Assembly: GCA_019321725.1 (NCBI GenBank)
Contig: CM033114.1
Span: 17,774,278 to 17,838,277 of the forward strand
Source of the DNA: Paulownia fortunei
Taxonomy: Eukaryota; Streptophyta; Magnoliopsida; Lamiales; Paulowniaceae
Direction of reading: 5' to 3'
Length of the DNA stretch: 64,000 nucleotides
The first letter of the stretch is position 1, and each line of letters opens with the position of its first letter. Below, in pieces: positions 1 to 11,906 of this stretch. The position numbers were made by a program, and so were the translations under genes. Under the pieces are notes generated by a model. The model saw nothing but the letters and a program-made list of their open reading frames with translations, was not told where the DNA came from and did no database searches.

Positions 1-1913
1 ATCTTGTTCCAAAATATTTGGTTGTGAGTTTTTTGTTTATATTCATCCCTACAATAGGGGAAAGTTGGATCTAATGGCTATTAGATGTGTCATTGTTGAG
101 AATTCCTCTACTCAAAAAAGGTATAAGTGTTGCCATCTACAATCTATTTTTTTCCCTCATCTAATATCACCTTCAATGAGTCTTATTTCTCCATTCCTTA
201 TCTTTAACGGGAAAATCTAATTATGGAAGGAGAACCTAACCAAAACTTGGAATTGAGGGAACAATTCCTACCCCCCTCTCACAAGATGAGTCAGTTGAAT
301 CTGGAGAATATGACTCTTGTTCTATTGCCCTTAGAAAAACAATTAGAGAATACATTATGGTACCCACTCTCACATGTATCATTTCAAAAATTTTGACCTA
401 TCCATGGAAGTTTTATTACAAGTTTGAACGACATTCACATACCTACCAATTTATCTGATTCTTTTTCAAAAAAAATTGAAAACAAGCTATGAATGTTGAG
501 ATGTAGGCCCTAGAAAAGAACAAGACTTGGGAGTTGGTGATGTTACTAGTAGGAAAAGACTAATGGGATGCAAGTGAGAAAACACAGTAAAATATAGAGC
601 TGATGGGTTATTAGAATGGTACAAGGCGAGATTTGTAGCCAATAGATGTACTTAGATAGAAGGGGTGGATTATATGTAGCCAAGATGAATACCATCATAG
701 TTCTATTATCTGTAGCTGCTAATATAATTACGATTTGTAGCAATTTAATGTCAAAAATGAATTTTTATGTAGAGATCTTGAAGAGGAGATTTATATAGAT
801 GGATAGAATTGGAGAGAACATAGTTGTCAATCAAGTATGTAAAATTCAAGAAGGCCTTGTATGGACTTAAATAATTTCCAAGAGCATGGCTTGAAAAATT
901 GGAAAGGTGATAACAATGATGGGATACAAACAAAACTAAGGGATCATATGATGTTTGTTAAACATTCGAATTCAAAATTTTGGGAGATTGATGTTCTCTT
1001 GGTATACATTGACGATATCATTACGACAAGAAATGATCAAAAGAAGAGTGAGGTTTTAAAGCAGTGCTTGGCTAAGGAATTCAATATTAAAGAGCTAGAA
1101 AGGTTGAAATACTTCCTAAATTAAGGTTGCACATTCAAAGAAGGTAAATTACATCTCCTAGCAGAAGTATGTTACTGAACTTCTCATGCTCTGAGCATAC
1201 CAATAGATCCTAACTATACGATTGGAGAGGCTGAAGATGATGCTATAGTGGATAAGGAAAGGTATCAAAGGTTAGTAGGAAAACTCGTTTATCTCTCACA
1301 AAATATTAGATATAGCTTATGTTGTGAGTGTGATTAGCCAATTTATGCACAACCCAAAAGAGATTTATCTGCAATCTGCAATCTGCTAACTGAGTGTTAC
1401 ATTATCTTAAAGGGTCTCCGAGGAAGGGCATAATTTTTAGACAAAGTAGAGGCTAGTATTTGAAGCATATATTGACCCTGATTATGTTGGATCTATGGTT
1501 GATAGAAGATCTATCATCGGGTATTCCGTCTTTCTTGGTGGGAATCTAGTAACATGGAGAAGTAAAAAATAGAGTGTGGTGGCTAGATATAGTGCCGAAG
1601 CATAATTTCACACTATAGCTTAAGGAGTTTGTGAATTATTATGGCCGAAGATCATTTTAGAAGATATAAAAATTAAATGGGAAGGTCTAATGAGACTTTA
1701 CTGTAACAACAAATCCGCAATTAACATTATGCATAATCTGGTGCAACACGACTTAATGATAGACATAGATAGTGTATTGATCTGTACTGCTTATATGTTT
1801 ACTGGTCACCAACTTGCAGATATACTCGCCAAAGGTTAAACAGTGCAGTTTTCAAGTAATTGTATCCAAGTTGGGAAAGGAAAATATCTATTCACTAGCT
1901 TGAGGGGGAGGGG
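1..1913 (+). pseudogene. Degraded Ty1-copia pol (integrase tail, RT, RNase H)
   Basis: Relic of a copia polyprotein, readable only by moving between frames. Near the start it gives integrase C-terminal text (FVYIHPYNRGKLD). At about 510-660 it gives the start of the RT domain (KNKTWELV, then WYKARFVAN). The open stretch at 861-1124 holds the RT active-site box VYIDDII and the following region ending KYFLN. RNase H/C-terminal text follows at about 1500-1860 (DRRSIIGYSVFLGG, YCNNKSAINI, HQLADILAKG). Stops and frameshifts are frequent, so no protein can be made. The 5' half (gag, protease, 5' LTR) lies outside the window or is lost. Family identity is secure from these motifs; the lineage is not assigned. 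Confidence 0.85.
1902..1913 (+). other. Polypurine tract of the first copia relic
   Basis: All-purine run GAGGGGGAGGGG directly before a TG dinucleotide. This is the expected plus-strand primer site just upstream of a 3' LTR, and it fits the RNase H remnant ending shortly before. Confidence 0.7.
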
Positions 1914-2182
1914 TGTTTCAAATGTAATCTGTTTACAACTACCAAATCAGCTAATTTAGAAGGTTATAACTATAATTAAAAGATAATTAGGCAATCCCTA
2001 ATCAAGCGGATCTGATTGATATAATTTGTAGTTATGGAAATGGTTGGGGAATCCCGTAATCAAGGGGAGATGATGTATTTAGGTTACAAATTTCTATTTT
2101 TGATGTTAGGAATAATTGTATATATAGAGGTGTATGCTTGTATAAGAGAATTATTAATAAAAATCATTCTTCTAAAATTTCA
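1914..2182 (+). repeat. Putative 3' LTR of the first copia relic
   Basis: Starts TGTTTCAAATG right after the polypurine tract. It probably ends at a CA near 2182 (or 2184) after a run typical of short copia LTR ends. It contains a TATATAGAGG segment near 2120 that could be the LTR promoter. No second copy is in the window, so the end is inferred. Confidence 0.55.
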
Positions 2183-5100
2183 CATAAATGTAAATATATA
2201 TTTATAGGTATATACATTTGTAAAGCAATGGTTAGGAAGTTTTGAAAATATTTTGGGGAAAGAGAAATTGTGTTTTAGAGGGAAATTGTATTAAATGTTT
2301 GATTTATTTTGAAAGAATGAAAAATTATTATGGGGGAAGAAAAACCATATATTGCCCCAAATTTTCAACAAGTTCCATTTTAAAAAGTACTATAAATATC
2401 CTAACAAAATTTTCTTTTTTCTTTATTTAGTGTTATAATGTGATTCATATAGAGTTAGGGTTGATTGACTATTAGGAGGGTGATGACCTGTCTCCTTCGA
2501 GGGTCTCATGTGGGATGGGTGGTTATATTAATTTTTTTGTTCAATAATTATATATATTTTATTTTAAAACAATTATTGAGACCATGTAGTTTTTATTGAA
2601 CTTTTTAATTTGAAGAGAAATTGTCAAGGTTATTATAAACAAATGTCTTTTATCATTTTTTACTTTTTTATCACGTCAAGAATTGAGTATCCAATAAACC
2701 AAAAATGATTTCAAGATCAAAAAAATCTATAATATATTGACCACATGATATAGTTTTATGCAATTCATATATGCTTTCTGAAGTGTGCAACTAATTCTAT
2801 TTTTAACTTGTCATCTACAGTGGCAACTTGCTTTTAAATAATACGTAATATTAAATCTAGTTTACATACTTCTTTTAAGTTATTGTTTTAGGGTACATAA
2901 TACTTTTTATTTTTTACCATACATGGTTGAAAAATAAGCTAAATTATCTAAAACGTAAAAAGACATCCATCACTAAAGCACATTTAACCTTGATCTAATA
3001 ATTTAACAAATCAATCTATAATATGCCTATTAATATTTACTTTTATTATTTGATTTTAGCAAGACTCAAATATATACATATTGAAAGTAACATGAAAAAT
3101 AATAATATGTATAGAAAAGGATTATCATCTTAACTTAATTCAGGTTCAACTAAACTAAAACATATTCAAGTGCGCTAATGAACGATTAAACAGATCTACT
3201 ATTTCAAGTTAAACAATCAATTGACAGTTCTCTCCTATTAAAGCCTTCCCATAAGATTTTTCGAGATTAAAGAAAGATAATTTTTGCTACTTCACTTTCA
3301 TTTCAAAAATATATAAATCAAGTACTTCATTAGGAAAACTTATTTAAAGAAAAAGACTCATCATGCATGTTGAACCAACTTTAGTTATTAATAAGCTAAG
3401 TTCAAATTTTCATATATATATATATTTTTGATTAAGTTCTTGTATATTTCAACATATATTGGTTAAGTTCCTATATTATCCAATTAAACAACTAAATATT
3501 CATGGTTGATTTTTAAAGAAAAAAGTATGAAATTAATTTATGTTAGCCTAGCTTTTGAAAAGAGTTAAATCTTAAAATGCTACATATAATTAATTATCAC
3601 ACCTCGTTCCATAGTTGTTAATCACTTTTTTCGATTTTTGTTAGCCGCCCTTGGCAGCTTTCATTTTTGCCATATAATTTCTTGATCTTTTGGCTAGTCC
3701 AACGTTTTTCTATTTCTTTTAATTTGTAATTTTGATTTTTCAATTTAGTATGGGTTATGACTGACTTGTAAAAGTTTAACTAGCACTTGACTGTCAAAAT
3801 TCTGTTGTTTGCAATTTGAGTATTGAGGATAGATCTCATTCTACCATCGTATATATAATTTATAGATAATTATATCCTATTAAAAGTCTAATTCAACTAC
3901 TTCACCACATAAAAAAATTATATTTTTTAGGGATATCATAAAGTGGTTGCTTCTGGGGGAATTTGAGTTTGACTATTAGTAGAATCCGAATGACTTTGAA
4001 GATGATTTTATAGGATAACATGATGATATTTGTCGAATCTAAAAATAATCTAGTATTTGTTATGCTTTTTCCCATGTTCCTGATAAATACTAGTATTTAT
4101 TTTCTAATTCGGATTAGGAACATATACTTTTTAACCTTTTCGTTTTTAAAATTGAATTATGATATTGCCAAGGATATCAAAATTATTTCGACTTATGGAT
4201 ATCAAAGCTCCTCTCATTAGGTGTCTATGGTGTGTGGTGATGGGCATGTGAATGCCTTTGTGTCATAATCTTTTCCTTATTTCTTTTTACTTTCTGAGGT
4301 TGGGTAGGGGTAGGTTTAGGGTTAGGGTAGAGGGTGTTGTGAAATTTGAAGGAAAGAATCTCAAAGGTCTCATATCTTTCCTCCATTGCACGTGTCCACG
4401 GGCTATGGATAACTATGATACGGTTACTGGGAATCAGAGTTAGTCGAGAAAAATTACAGACACTTGGATTTTCTATTAATCTGCTTATGGAAATTTTGTT
4501 CAGGCTAACAGCTTCCCAAAGGCAAGGAAGGTAGCTACGTCAGCAAATATGGTTGCAAAATCTTGGCTCGGTCATGCTGTGTCAGAGTATTTGGGAAGCC
4601 ACATGAACGATATATAGCTAACGTATTGCAGTTACCGCTTTCTTATGCTAAGGCCACCTGAGAAGCTTATCGCTAGGCTCCTGTCGGAATGACACTTGAT
4701 TAGATCGCTTGACTTGGGCACTCTATAGGGCCTTGGGTCGGATCTCATCTTACTAGGCTAAGAGCGTATTCTATGAGGTTGAACGGGCTATCCTTCCTAG
4801 GAGAATGTGCTACTCCTTCTAAGTCTTTTGCATGAAGCTGATGGTTGGAGGAGTTGTTCTTATCCTAATCTACCTTATCTGGTTTATATTTTGTTGAGAT
4901 TTCGAAAGTTTGGTTTTATAAACATGTTGTGTATCTTGTGAGGGCACATTGTGTTTTCCTTTATGCACAAAAACTGATAGTCTACTACTAAAACATGGTG
5001 CCACAACAGCCTAGGGCATGGGCTCCAAGGCTTGAGTTTTTGCAAAATTTTACTATGAGAAGTTTTTCTTCCCAATTGAATTATATACATGCAATAATCT

Positions 5101-5260
5101 AAACAGTTCTGTCTGTGGTAATGGTGATAAGGGATTTCATTTCTTTTTGCCCTAGATCTGCCCGGTCGAAATTTGATTAAGAAAGATTAGGATGAAGGTG
5201 AAATTTTTGCAGTTTTATGAGTGTTCATCTCTTAGGTTGTGCATTTTGATGTGCAAAGTT
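2183..5260. other. Gene-free AT-rich stretch
   Basis: About 3 kb with only short spurious reading frames (all under 70 codons, none with recognisable protein text). It holds poly-A/T runs, a (TA)n run near 3414-3426 and a short telomere-like patch at 4301-4335. The part around 4440-4830 is less AT-rich and could be an old transposon or exon relic, but I could not recognise it in any frame. Confidence 0.5.
4301..4335 (+). repeat. Short degenerate telomere-like repeat
   Basis: Contains GGTTTAGGGTTAGGG followed by GTAGAGGGTG, i.e. two or three imperfect copies of the plant telomere unit TTTAGGG. Too short and imperfect to be more than a chance or relic interstitial telomeric patch. Confidence 0.35.
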
Positions 5261-5650
5261 AAGGTGCTTTTGTTTTATTTGACTAAGCTTATAAGGTGCT
5301 AAATTATTTTTATAAGTTGTTAAAAAGTATTTGATAATTTTTTTTAAAAAGTTTATAAGATAAAAAAAAAAAAAAACTGTTTGAGAGTTTATAAACTTTT
5401 TAAAAAAATACTTTCACCTCACTTATTTTTAAAATAAGATCTTATTTTAATAAATTTATTTAATTTTGACAGTTTTAACTACAAAATTGTCATTAATAAT
5501 AACATAAAAGGTCCATAATTTTATTTTATTCAAATATTTCAATATTTTTTTTAAAAATTAAGATCTAATATGTTATAAGTTCCAAAAATATTATATAAGA
5601 TGTAGGAGCTTATAATTGTTTTGAATAAGTTTAGCCAAACACCCTCTTAG
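5261..5650. mobile_element. Possible hAT-like MITE
   Basis: The two ends form an imperfect inverted repeat. The left end reads AAGGTGCTTTTG, then TGACTAAGCTTATAAGG. The reverse complement of the right end reads GAGGGTGTTTGG, then CTAAACTTATTC. The interior is very AT-rich and codes for nothing. The GGGTGTTTGG-type terminus is common on plant hAT-derived MITEs. I could not confirm an 8-bp target duplication. Confidence 0.4.
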
Positions 5651-6111
5651 TAAGAGTACCACAACCTTGTCTTTAAATTGAATTTGAAAAAAAAAAAACA
5701 TTTGTTTACTAATTAAGATTTTTTTATTCTTTATCTATATTTACTTTTTTTTTCAATTTGAATAGGATTTTTACATTTATATTTTTTTTAGTTATTTTTT
5801 ATGAGTTTCTCCTAAATACTTCAAATATTCAAATCAAGAGGTTATAATTGACCAAGTCATGTGAACGAAGGAGAGAAATTACTAGTCTCATATTTGTAAA
5901 ATTCAAGTTAACAAATATTTCCATAGTTTTTTTTTTAATTGGACTTTTTTTTTCTTCAAACGTTTGCAATTACTTAGGGACCAATGGAGTGTTCATGTAA
6001 ATGTGAATCCAAACATTGATATTCTCTCTCCATTTTCCTTTTAGTTTATATTTGCGACAAACAACTTTATCTATTTAATGTCCTCCTCCATAGCTAATCT
6101 TTGATATAACA
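5651..6111. other. Gene-free AT-rich stretch
   Basis: Homopolymer-rich, no coding potential recognised on either strand. Confidence 0.5.
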
Positions 6112-6647
6112 TTACATTACACCATTTAAGAGAGATCAAATTATGCTCTGATGGATAATTATCAAAGATTTGTTCAGCTAGTGCTACATGTTCCTCTGAA
6201 TCCTTAACACAATCAAATATATTTCCAAAATTATTTTTATTCCACTATTTGAAATGTTGTTTAAGTTGATAAAGTTTCTCATGGAGTCTTCACATTCCAG
6301 AATTGACTGTAGGAAACTCCCAATGTCTTCGTACTGTGTCGAGGAACCCATGATGCCAATACCACATAGATTGAACTCTAAATGCAGCTGGGGGTTTTTT
6401 AGGGAAAAAAACTACTGAAAGCAATAATGAGGAATGATCAGAGCACTCTCACTTAGCGAAACACATTCTCAAACCATCCTAAAGAATCCGTCTGAGTTTG
6501 TCTCTTGCAAGAAACATACACAAATGATCCAAAAAAACTCTTACCAGTACATCGATTAGACACTAACAAATGGATGAATTGCTCACAATCAACTAAAACT
6601 TCAAAATCAAAGTTATGATCAATGAAACACAAATCGTGTTCGAACAA
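6112..6647 (-). pseudogene. LINE (L1-type) ORF2 fragment
   Basis: Read on the minus strand, this gives text typical of plant L1-type ORF2 between the endonuclease and the reverse transcriptase. First comes GSFVYVSCKRQ (near 6490-6530), the end of the endonuclease. After a frameshift come FLDTVRRHWEFP and then KLYQLKQHFK, a stop, WNKNNFGNIFD and a charged helix ending YPSEHNLISLK. The family's role is target-primed reverse transcription. Only this linker survives: no RT domain or poly-A tail is visible. Stops and a frameshift make it dead. It abuts the copia relic starting near 6653. Confidence 0.75.
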
Positions 6648-6652
6648 TTAGA

Positions 6653-7620
6653 CACCATATTATTGGAGTTAAATCAACATTTCTAAATGGTGACTTAAAA
6701 GAAGTGTAGGAAGAGGAACCAGAAGACTATGTTGTCAAAGACAAAGAAGAAAAATCTATCGACTTAGAAAAAGCATTATTTTGATTGAAATAAAAATTTC
6801 TTATTATTTATCTTTACATAGATGACTTAATTTATATAGAGACCAATCCTGTGATGGTGCAAGAATTAAAAAATTCTATGATAGAGGAATACGAGATGAC
6901 TTATCTAGGTCATATGAAATTTTTTACTGGGATCTAAGTTCGCCAATGAAATGGAGAAGCAATCAAATTTAATTAAAAGATATATATATATAAGTTTAGT
7001 CGACTCCTTTGATGTACTTGACAAATACAAGGCCTGATATTCTATCCAGTCAACATGATATCAAGGTTTATGCACAAATCGAGCAAGCTACATTATGCAA
7101 CAACAAAAAGGATTCTACCATACCTTCAAGGTACGGAAAAAATTTGACATCAACCATGTCAAAGAAAAAGAAAATAAGTTCATTAGATAAACTGATGGTG
7201 AGAGAGTTGGGTCACTTGATGATCGAAAAGTACATCTAGATATGAAATTTGCATGGGTTCAAAAATAATTTATTGGGAATATAATAAGTAGAAGTAATAT
7301 ATTTTTCTGCCATTGATGATGCTTGTGAAGCAGTTTGGCTATGAAGAACTTTATATGATTCTCAACAAAGACAAGACACTCCCATAACAATTTTTTTCCG
7401 ATAATATGTCAACTATCACGATGACAAAAAATTCAATTTTTCATGCAAGGTCGAACATATTGAACTTCGTCATTAGTTCATTATAAGTCTCGTGAATGAT
7501 TAAGAAATTCAATTGGAGTTCGTGAACATAATGGAAAAGCTAGCAGATAGTTTTACTAAAGCAATTAGTCCTAAAAAGTTTGAGCAGTCTCGAAATAGTA
7601 TTCGAATTTCAAATTAAAGA
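6653..7620 (+). pseudogene. Degraded Ty1-copia RT/RNase H
   Basis: Begins inside the RT domain with GVKSTFLNGDLKEV (copia RT normally DVKxAFLNGxL). It continues with LYIDDLIY near 6815 (the RT active-site box), then YLTNTRPDIL near 7013. RNase H C-terminal text follows (DACEAVWL, EIQLEFVN, KLADSFTKAIS) up to about 7600. Several frameshifts and stops are present. The 5' part of the element is missing, and the LINE fragment sits directly upstream. The short polypurine tail AGAGGAGG precedes the LTR. Confidence 0.8.
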
Positions 7621-7625
7621 GGAGG

Positions 7626-8097
7626 TGTAAAAAATGTAATTTTTAATTCAAAAAGAAAAAAAAATGAGATCAAGAATCCTTTAGCCCCAAGAAGTGCAAG
7701 TTGGCAGGCATAATAGTGCTGCAATTTTTTCAACCACAAATTGAAGGAAGCAAGCAACTGATCAGCCAGGCATTTACCTTCAAATCAACCAACAAAGGTG
7801 GAGTTTGTGCAGCTGCATTGTCACCATTTTTTCGGGGTTAAGTTACACATTAGGTCAGCCAATAATGGATAATGTTAGCCGACATATTGGCTTATATAAA
7901 TGTAATATATTCAACAAATTCAGTTGGAAAGAAGAGTGCGAGCACAAGAGAAAACCAAGAGAAAAAAGAGAGAACCGGGTGAGAAATTGAAAAACAACGC
8001 AAATTTCCTAGCATTTTGAGAGTGAAATTCCCAAGACTTTTGTGCATAAGCCTTGAGAAATATTACAATCTCTCTTTTATTTTGAAAGAACATATCA
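7626..8097 (+). repeat. Probable 3' LTR of the second copia relic
   Basis: Starts TGTAAAAAATG immediately after the polypurine tail. It has a TATATAAA box near 7894 and a GA-rich leader-like segment after it. The right end is uncertain: it must lie before 8104, where the resistance-gene stop codon falls. No second LTR is available for comparison. Confidence 0.45.
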
Positions 8098-8103
8098 ACG
8101 AGG

Positions 8104-8272
8104 TCAATAACGAACATGAAGGGAATCATTTCCACAATTTTGTTTTTCTTCTTGTATCCGTTTGGCGAAGTCTACAAGAGATGTGTTCCCGTCCTCAATC
8201 TCGATCAGTTCAAGTGTTGGAATTTCGCCAATACCATCTGGAATCTCACTTAGATACCAACAATGATGAAGT
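8104..8272 (-). pseudogene. 3' end of split NB-LRR resistance gene (segment 3 of 3)
   Basis: Minus-strand reading gives YLSEIPDGIGEIPTLELIEI, then SLVDFAKRIQEE and a TGA stop at 8104-8106. This is the C-terminal LRR signature of R1-type CC-NB-LRR proteins, which act in the cytoplasm in pathogen recognition. The segment is cut at 8272 by the Tork element. The preceding LRR segment resumes at 13166, and after removing one copy of the 5-bp duplication the frame is continuous (ILL, then HHCWYL). No stop interrupts this piece. It belongs to one gene with 13166-13263 and 23671-25430. Confidence 0.88.
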
Positions 8273-8692
8273 TGTCAAGAAAATGGCCAAACATTTTTGG
8301 TCAAAAATGAAGGGAGCCTAATTTAGGCAATTGTCAATTAAGGTGTTTATCCTAATTTATTGCCTAAATTCCACCAACTCATGTTTTTTGAAACCTATAT
8401 AAACCTCCCTAACTCTCATTTGTATAGCATCCCAAAATTAGAGAATTAGAGAGAGTTTGAGAGAAAAGCTTTAGAGAAAGCTTGTGAAAGAATTTTGTGA
8501 AGAAAAATTCTTGTATAAGTTGTGAGTTATAAGTGTTGTAAACACTTGTAAATTTTCTTCCTTTAGTAAAACGATCTGCAATAGGTCCGGAGACGTAGGC
8601 ATTATTGGCCAAACTCCGTTATCAAATTTGTGTGTGTGTTTTTTTCGTTCTCGCTAATCTGATTTATCGATAATTTTTATAATTTCCCAACA
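8273..8692 (+). repeat. 5' LTR of Tork copy 1
   Basis: 420 bp, begins TGTCAAGAAAATGG and ends TTTCCCAACA. It aligns over its whole length with 12748-13165; a few dozen differences are visible by eye, so the insertion is not recent. Confidence 0.95.
8396..8403 (+). promoter_or_regulatory. LTR TATA box
   Basis: TATATAAA within the 5' LTR, conserved in the 3' LTR at 12871-12878. It is the likely core promoter for the element's genomic RNA. Confidence 0.6.
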
Positions 8693-8694
8693 AT

Positions 8695-8706
8695 TGGTAT
8701 CAGAGC
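8695..8706 (+). other. Primer-binding site (initiator tRNA-Met)
   Basis: TGGTATCAGAGC, two bases after the 5' LTR. This is the standard copia PBS, complementary to the 3' end of initiator methionine tRNA. Confidence 0.95.
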
Positions 8707-8709
8707 TCC

Positions 8710-9540
8710 ATGAATAGTCAGAAACGATCCAGAGGAAGTCAGATTCAAGTGGGAGCGATGGCCACAGATGAAGAGAAGGTGAAACTCGAGAAATTCAATG
8801 GCGTAGATTTTGGGTTTTGGAAAATGCAGATAGAGGATTATCTGTATCAAAAAAACCTGTATCAACCTCTCTTAGGGAAGAAGCTAGATGCTATGAAGGA
8901 AGAAGACTGGAATCCTCTCGACAGACAAGCCCTTGGAGTTATCCGATTGACGTTATCCCGCAATGTTGCTTTCAACATAGCAAAGAAAAAGACCACGGCG
9001 GGTCTCATGGCGGCTCTCTCCAGTATGTATGAAAAGCTATTGACCTCAAACAAAGTTCACTTGATGAGGCGTTTGTTCAATTTGCGGATGATGGAAGGCG
9101 CATTGGTAGCTCAACATCTCAATGAACTAAACACAGTCACAACCCAATTTAGTTCAGTTGGAATTAAATTCGATGAAGAAGTACGAGTATTAATACTTTT
9201 GTCTTCTGTACCAGAAAGTTGGAATACTACTGTCATGGCTGTGAGTAGCTCGTTGGGAAGTAATAAGTTGAAATTTGACGATGTTCTTGATCTGGTTCTT
9301 AGTGAAGAGATCTGACGGAGAGAGTCGGGTGAATCATCAACCTCTTCAGTTTTACATACAGAGTCAAGAAGAAGAAATTCAACTAGAGAAAATGGACATG
9401 ACAGATCAAACTACCATGGTAGAACAAATGACAGAAGGTCTAAATCCAGGAATCCCAGTAATTCTCATAACTTGAAAACCATTGAGTGTTGGAACTGTGG
9501 GAAGACCGGGCACTACAAAAATCAATGCAAGAATGCACTA
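8710..9540 (+). pseudogene. Tork copy 1 gag
   Basis: Gag makes the virus-like particle that packages element RNA in the cytoplasm. The ATG at 8710 or the one at 8758 (MATDEEKVKLEKF) could be the start; the second fits Tork-type gag better. The capsid-like domain (FNGVDFGFWK ... LMRRLFNLRM ... LVAQHLNELN) runs to about residue 200. A TGA at 9313-9315 interrupts it; the opposite copy reads through here. The same frame continues to a basic linker and a CCHC zinc knuckle CWNCGKTGHYKNQC at 9487-9528. Confidence 0.9.
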
Positions 9541-10014
9541 AAGGACTAAGAGGCGAAGGCAGAGGCAAATGTTACTTCCACCTCAGGAGGAGATGATGCG
9601 TTGATATGCTCTTTAGAGAGTAAGGAAGAGTCTTGGGTATTAGACTCTGGAGCATCATTCCATGCTACTTTGCAGAAAGAATTCTTTGAGAGGTATATCC
9701 CCGGAAACCTTGGAAAAGTATATCTTGGTGATGATCAACCATGTGCTATTGTTGGCAAAGGTGTAGTGAAGATTAAATTGAACGGGTCTGTTTGGGAGCT
9801 GAAGGATGTCAGACATATCCCTGACTTGAGAAAGAACTTAATCTCAGTAGGGCACTTAGCTAGCGAAGGCTACACTATGATATTCCATGGTGATGATTGG
9901 AAGATTTCAAAGGGCACAATGACGGTTGCTCGAGGCAAGAAGAGTGACACTCTTTACATGACAGCAGGAGCACGCTGTTTGATTGTAGTTACAACAGACA
10001 ATGAAACTCCAAAT
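9541..10014 (+). pseudogene. Tork copy 1 aspartic protease
   Basis: Opens with a private TAA at 9547-9549 (CAA in the opposite copy). The protease active-site signature WVLDSGASFHAT lies near 9634-9669, followed by the flap-type text VYLGDDQPCAIVGKG. The enzyme would process the Gag-Pol polyprotein inside the particle. The open stretch runs to 10026, where H is followed by TAG (CAG, glutamine, in the opposite copy). Confidence 0.88.
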
Positions 10015-11088
10015 CTGTGGCACTAGAGGCTAGGCCACATGTGTGAAAAGGGGATGAAAATTATGCACTCGAAGGGGAAACTTCCAGGTCTACAGTTAGT
10101 TGAGATAGACATGTGCGAAGATTGCATACTTGGAAAGCAGAAGAGGGTCATCTTTCAAACAAGTAGCAGTACCCCAAAGAAGGAAAGGCTAGCGCTCGTT
10201 CACTCTGATATTTGGGGACCAACAACCATCTCATCCATTCGTGGAAAATACTACTTCGTGACTTTCATCGATGATCACTCTCGGAAGGTATGGGTTTACT
10301 TTTTAAAGCATAAGTCTGAAGTGTTTGAGACTTTCAGGAGATGGAAAGCTATGGTTGAAAATGAGACAGGTCTGAAAATTAAAAAACTCAGAACTGATAA
10401 TGGTGGTGAATATGAAGACACCAGATTCAAGAAGTTCTGCTATGAGCACGGGATCAGAATAGAGAGAACTGTGCTGGGTACACCTCAACACAATGGTGTA
10501 GCTGAGCGTATAAACCGAACAGTGATAGAAAGAGCCAGGAGCATTCGTATACAATCAGGTCTACCAAAGCAGTTCTGGGCAGAAGCAGTCAACACAGCAG
10601 CTTACTTGATCAACTGAGGCCCATCGACTCCATTGGAGCACAAAATACCAGATGAGGTATGGAGCAGAAAAGAGGTAAAACTATCACATCTAAAAGTTTT
10701 TGATTGTGTAGCATATGTGCATATTAGTGATCAAGGCATGAATAAGCTTGATCCCAAATCTAAGAAATGCACCTTCATCGGCTATGGTGATGATGAGTTT
10801 GGCTACCACATTTGGGATGACGAACACAAGAAGGTGATTCGTAGTAGAGATATGATTTTCAACAAAAAGGTGATGCACAAGGACATGCATAAAATAAACT
10901 CCAACGACTCAGTGCAGAGTGAGTCAATATTTGTAGATGTAAATATTGATGATGTCCTAGATAGTCCCATGACGGAGCCAATTGTAGTAAGTCCTCAACT
11001 AGAGGAAATCGTTGGACAGAACAGTGCGCAGCAGTCCAACACACCGCAACCTCCTACTCCAACTTGTATATTGAGAAGGTCTTCTTGA
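10015..11088 (+). pseudogene. Tork copy 1 integrase
   Basis: The GAG-pre-integrase segment (NLWH, stop, RLGHM) leads to the zinc-binding part with CEDC. The catalytic core follows, with the first Asp in HSDIWGP, the second in LRTDNGGEYE and the Glu in NGVAERINRT. The product would insert element cDNA into the genome. The core is broken by TGA at 10615-10617 (arginine in the opposite copy). The copia-type C-terminal region continues (FDCVAYVHI, KKCTFIGYGDDEFGY) and ends in a frameshift: 16 bases present in the opposite copy are missing between 11094 and 11095. Confidence 0.9.
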
Positions 11089-11906
11089 CCTCATACATGA
11101 ACTATCTCTTGTTGACTGATGGAGGGGAGCCTGAATGCTATGATGAATCTTGTCAGACTGAAGATGCCAGCAAGTGGGAGCTTGCCATGAAAGAAGAGAT
11201 GAAATCTCTGATCTCCAACCAGACATGGGAACTAGTTGAACTACCTATGGGAAAGAAGGCACTTCACAATAAATGGGTGTATCAGGTGAAAGAGGAGCAT
11301 GATGGTTCCAAGAGATACAAAGCCCGATTAGTTGTCAAAGGATTCCAACAGAAGGAAAGAGTTGACTACACTGACATTTTTGCTCCTATTGTGAAGCTCA
11401 ATACCATCAGAATAGTATTAAGTATTATTGCAAGTGAAGATCTTCATCTTGAACAGTTGGACATGAAGACTGCATTTCTTCATGGAGACTTGGATGAGGA
11501 GATATATATGCACCAGCCAGAAGGTTTTTCAGAAACAAGAAAAGAGAACATGGTGTGCAAACTTAAGAAGAGCTTGTATGGTCTGAAACAAGCCCCAAGG
11601 CAGTGGTATAGGAAATTTGATGGCTTCATACACAAGGAAGGTTTCCAGAAGTGCAACGCCGACCATTGTTGCTACTTTAAGAGATGTAGGTCCAATTATA
11701 TCATTTTACTACTTTATGTCGATGATATGTTAGTAGCAGGTTCAAATATGGATGATATCAGAAAGTTGAAGCAACAATTGTCAAAGAAGTTTGACATGAA
11801 GGACTTGGGTCCAACAAAGAAGATTCTTGGAATGCAAATCATAAGAGATAGGCAGGAAGGGTTCTTGCAGCTATCTCAGGTAGAGTACATCAACCGTATT
11901 TTATAG
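11064..11906 (+). pseudogene. Tork copy 1 reverse transcriptase
   Basis: Long open stretch with the copia RT blocks in order: [59 protein letters not shown] and the catalytic LLYVDDMLVAG near 11709-11741. RT copies element RNA to cDNA. All catalytic residues look intact, so this is the best-preserved domain of the element. It ends at a TAG (11904-11906) that the opposite copy also carries. The true frame continues from upstream, so the ATG at 11064 is not a real start. Confidence 0.92.

Noticed and set aside
4252..4534. Two overlapping short plus-strand open frames
   Set aside because: No recognisable protein text; they include the telomere-like patch.
7920..8321. Open frames on both strands around the Tork insertion point
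   Set aside because: They cross the end of the resistance gene and the LTR start. The true minus-strand frame is the LRR one ending at 8104.
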